Shown piece after piece: positions 62,296 through 64,000 of a stretch of DNA of 64,000 nucleotides; the stretch's first letter is position 1; each line of letters begins with the position of its first letter. A program made the translations under genes and the position numbers. The notes under the pieces were generated by a model, which was given only the letters and a program-made list of their open reading frames with translations, did not search any database and was not told the DNA's origin. This DNA comes from Bryum argenteum (taxonomy: Eukaryota > Streptophyta > Bryopsida > Bryales > Bryaceae). The stretch lies in the NCBI GenBank assembly GCA_037043015.1, contig CM073327.1, positions 10,274,727 through 10,338,726 of the forward strand, given 5' to 3'.

Positions 62296-62394
62296 CAAAA
62301 GCGTGTTGATGAAACACACTGCAAGAACCCATTAGGTGATAGGCTGATCTATGCTATAGGTGCGAGCAGGTTTTAAACCCCCAAGCTCATAGTT

Positions 62395-62760
62395 AACCCC
62401 TAAAAATCCAGGAAAACTAATTTGGTTTTTTGAGATTTTGGGCAACTCATTTTAAGGAGTTAAATTGATATTATTGCCTAAGATTTTTTACTAGGTGCTC
62501 CCCATAATGTATGTGTATGTGGTAAAATTTGCAAAGCCAAATTTTAATTTTATAACCTTCGTCTAGAAATTTTAGGTTTCGAGTCCAAAACATGCAGTTT
62601 AAAATTAGTTTTTTTGAAATATTCTTTTTTAGAAATATGTTCATTACTGAATTACTATTTAGATTCCAAAGAGTCTGAAGTCAAGAAGTTTACCAGTTTT
62701 ACAAGGACAACCTCCAAAACTCTCAAAAACAATCTTCACAAATTCTAGTGATTTTACAAT
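62395..62760 (+). mobile_element. TTAA-family element, left part
   Basis: It begins TTAACCCCTAAAAATCC and continues with ATTGCCTAAGATTTTTTACT and GTGTATGTGGTAAAATTTGC. It is the mirror partner of 62090-62295, about 100 bases apart. The right end is not defined. Confidence 0.6.
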
Positions 62761-64000
62761 TTTTTCTTTCAAAATTTGCCAAAATTTGAGGTTTTGGATT
62801 TTTTCCAAGATTTTTTTTTTTTCAAAATTCACATTCTTATGAATGCACCTACTCACTGTCCAAATTTTTCTCAAACTTAATATATCATATGCGGTGCTTG
62901 TTTTACTATATTGTTTTTTTTAGACCTTCTTTCATAAAATAATTTACATTAAGGTCAAAAAGTGGAATTGGTCTCTAAAATTTTGCATGAGCATACCCAA
63001 CTTGATTACCTACATGGAAAAAAAATGACGGAAAAATGTTTGGTGTAACAATTATCAAGTTGCCCTTGGCACCATTTAGACAATGCATCTCACACACCGG
63101 CAAGAAAAAGTGTTGGACAAACTGTGATGTGCGAAGAGAAGAGAAGACGGTTGCGTCCATATTGCTGCAGTTTCTATAGAAATCATTTCACGGCAGAGGA
63201 ATGTTGCAGTTCGAGTGGGGAAGACTTGCATTGCAGGAATAAAACTCCAGCGACCAAAACTAAGGAGAAATTTGTTATTCTATTGCTGAACTTGAATCTT
63301 CATAGTAGAAATCATCTCATTTCACTCTGTAAGATTAGAGTTGAGATTGTAAACTCTAAACTTCATGATCTTAGTGAGACTTACGATGTATTAAGTGCGC
63401 TACACTTCTGAAAGAGTGCAAATCTGTTAGAAAAAGCCTTGGGGTTGTAGATAATGTAGCGGTTGTTTGCAATGCGTTGCTGGTAAGGAGTCCGATAGTG
63501 AAGAATGAAACGATGTCAAACGAGATAACAATGTCGATCAAGTTGACAACGATGACATCAAAGAAGTTTGTAAACTGAAGAAATTGCATCTCTTAAAACA
63601 ACCACATACACTGGTCGAACATGTCGGCAGAGGTTTGACCCCTGTGAAGGAAATATCGTTGCTAGTAGCGAACTCAAAAAACCATATGAAATGCCGAAGA
63701 GTGTCGTTTTTGTTGTCGGAGAAGAGATGTTGTATAGAGCAGTTACTGTTGCAGGCACTTAAGCCGTTATAATCACAGAGGCAACTAAAGACCTCAAAAA
63801 AAAACAAGAAAGTTGTAACCTGTAACGAGAACTTCGTTGATCCAAAAGTCATTACATACAAAAAATATTGAGTTATCAGCGAGTTGTTGTTATTCCCTAT
63901 ACACCTGTGAAACTAGGTACACTCACTTTCTGATGTTGTAGAGGCAGGGATTGTCGTTCTTATTTCAGAAGAAGTCATTTTACCATAGTAATTATAGTAA
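62761..64000. other. Window end, no gene recognised
   Basis: AT-rich to 63.1 kb. 63.12-63.86 kb has small frames (95 and 62 codons, plus strand) of normal composition without known motifs; they could be decayed coding DNA of an element. Confidence 0.4.

Overview
This is nuclear DNA from a land plant or close streptophyte relative. It carries a GUN1-type PPR-SMR gene, a KAI2 alpha/beta hydrolase, a chloroplast-type Shewanella-like phosphatase, a plant bHLH-ACT-like factor and a RUVBL2 helicase, all split by short GT-AG introns. The wording of KAI2 and the mix of mobile elements suggest a non-seed plant (moss, liverwort or lycophyte) rather than an angiosperm, but I cannot fix the lineage.

Layout. 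1-3.5 kb: SLP phosphatase (+), followed by a tRNA-Arg(ACG) gene (-). 4-11.8 kb: AT-rich, with short TTAA elements and a ~130 bp imperfect tandem repeat upstream of a bHLH gene (+, 11.8-13.5 kb). 14-24.4 kb: repeat-dominated, with a SINE-like retroposon, a ~40 bp satellite array broken by a dead Tc1-type (DD34E) transposon and a MITE, then several TTAA-ended elements. 24.8-27.4 kb (-): relic of a HAD/terpene-cyclase fusion gene of the kind known from fungi and bacteria, with frameshifts and a stop. 31.1-33 kb: RUVBL2 (+), convergent with KAI2 (-, 33.7-34.9 kb). 35-52 kb: no sound gene; PIF/Harbinger-like MITEs, a 517 bp hairpin element, SINE copies, long TTAA elements and poly(A) runs. 53.7-56.8 kb: GUN1 (-). 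57.6-58.6 kb: nested MITEs. 59.1-61.0 kb: a 639-codon GC-rich intact ORF, probably element-derived or lineage-specific. 62-64 kb: more TTAA-family DNA and no gene.

The housekeeping genes are independent units with no operon logic. SLP and GUN1 are both expected in the chloroplast; KAI2 is a karrikin/KL receptor; RUVBL2 is a chromatin and complex-assembly ATPase. The most unusual content is mobile or foreign: a TTAA-targeting element group with CCC(C)TAAA ends (piggyBac-like target choice), a DD34E Tc1 element, and the decayed HAD/terpene cyclase gene. Exon coordinates were read by eye from GT/AG sites, frame continuity and family memory; no search was run.
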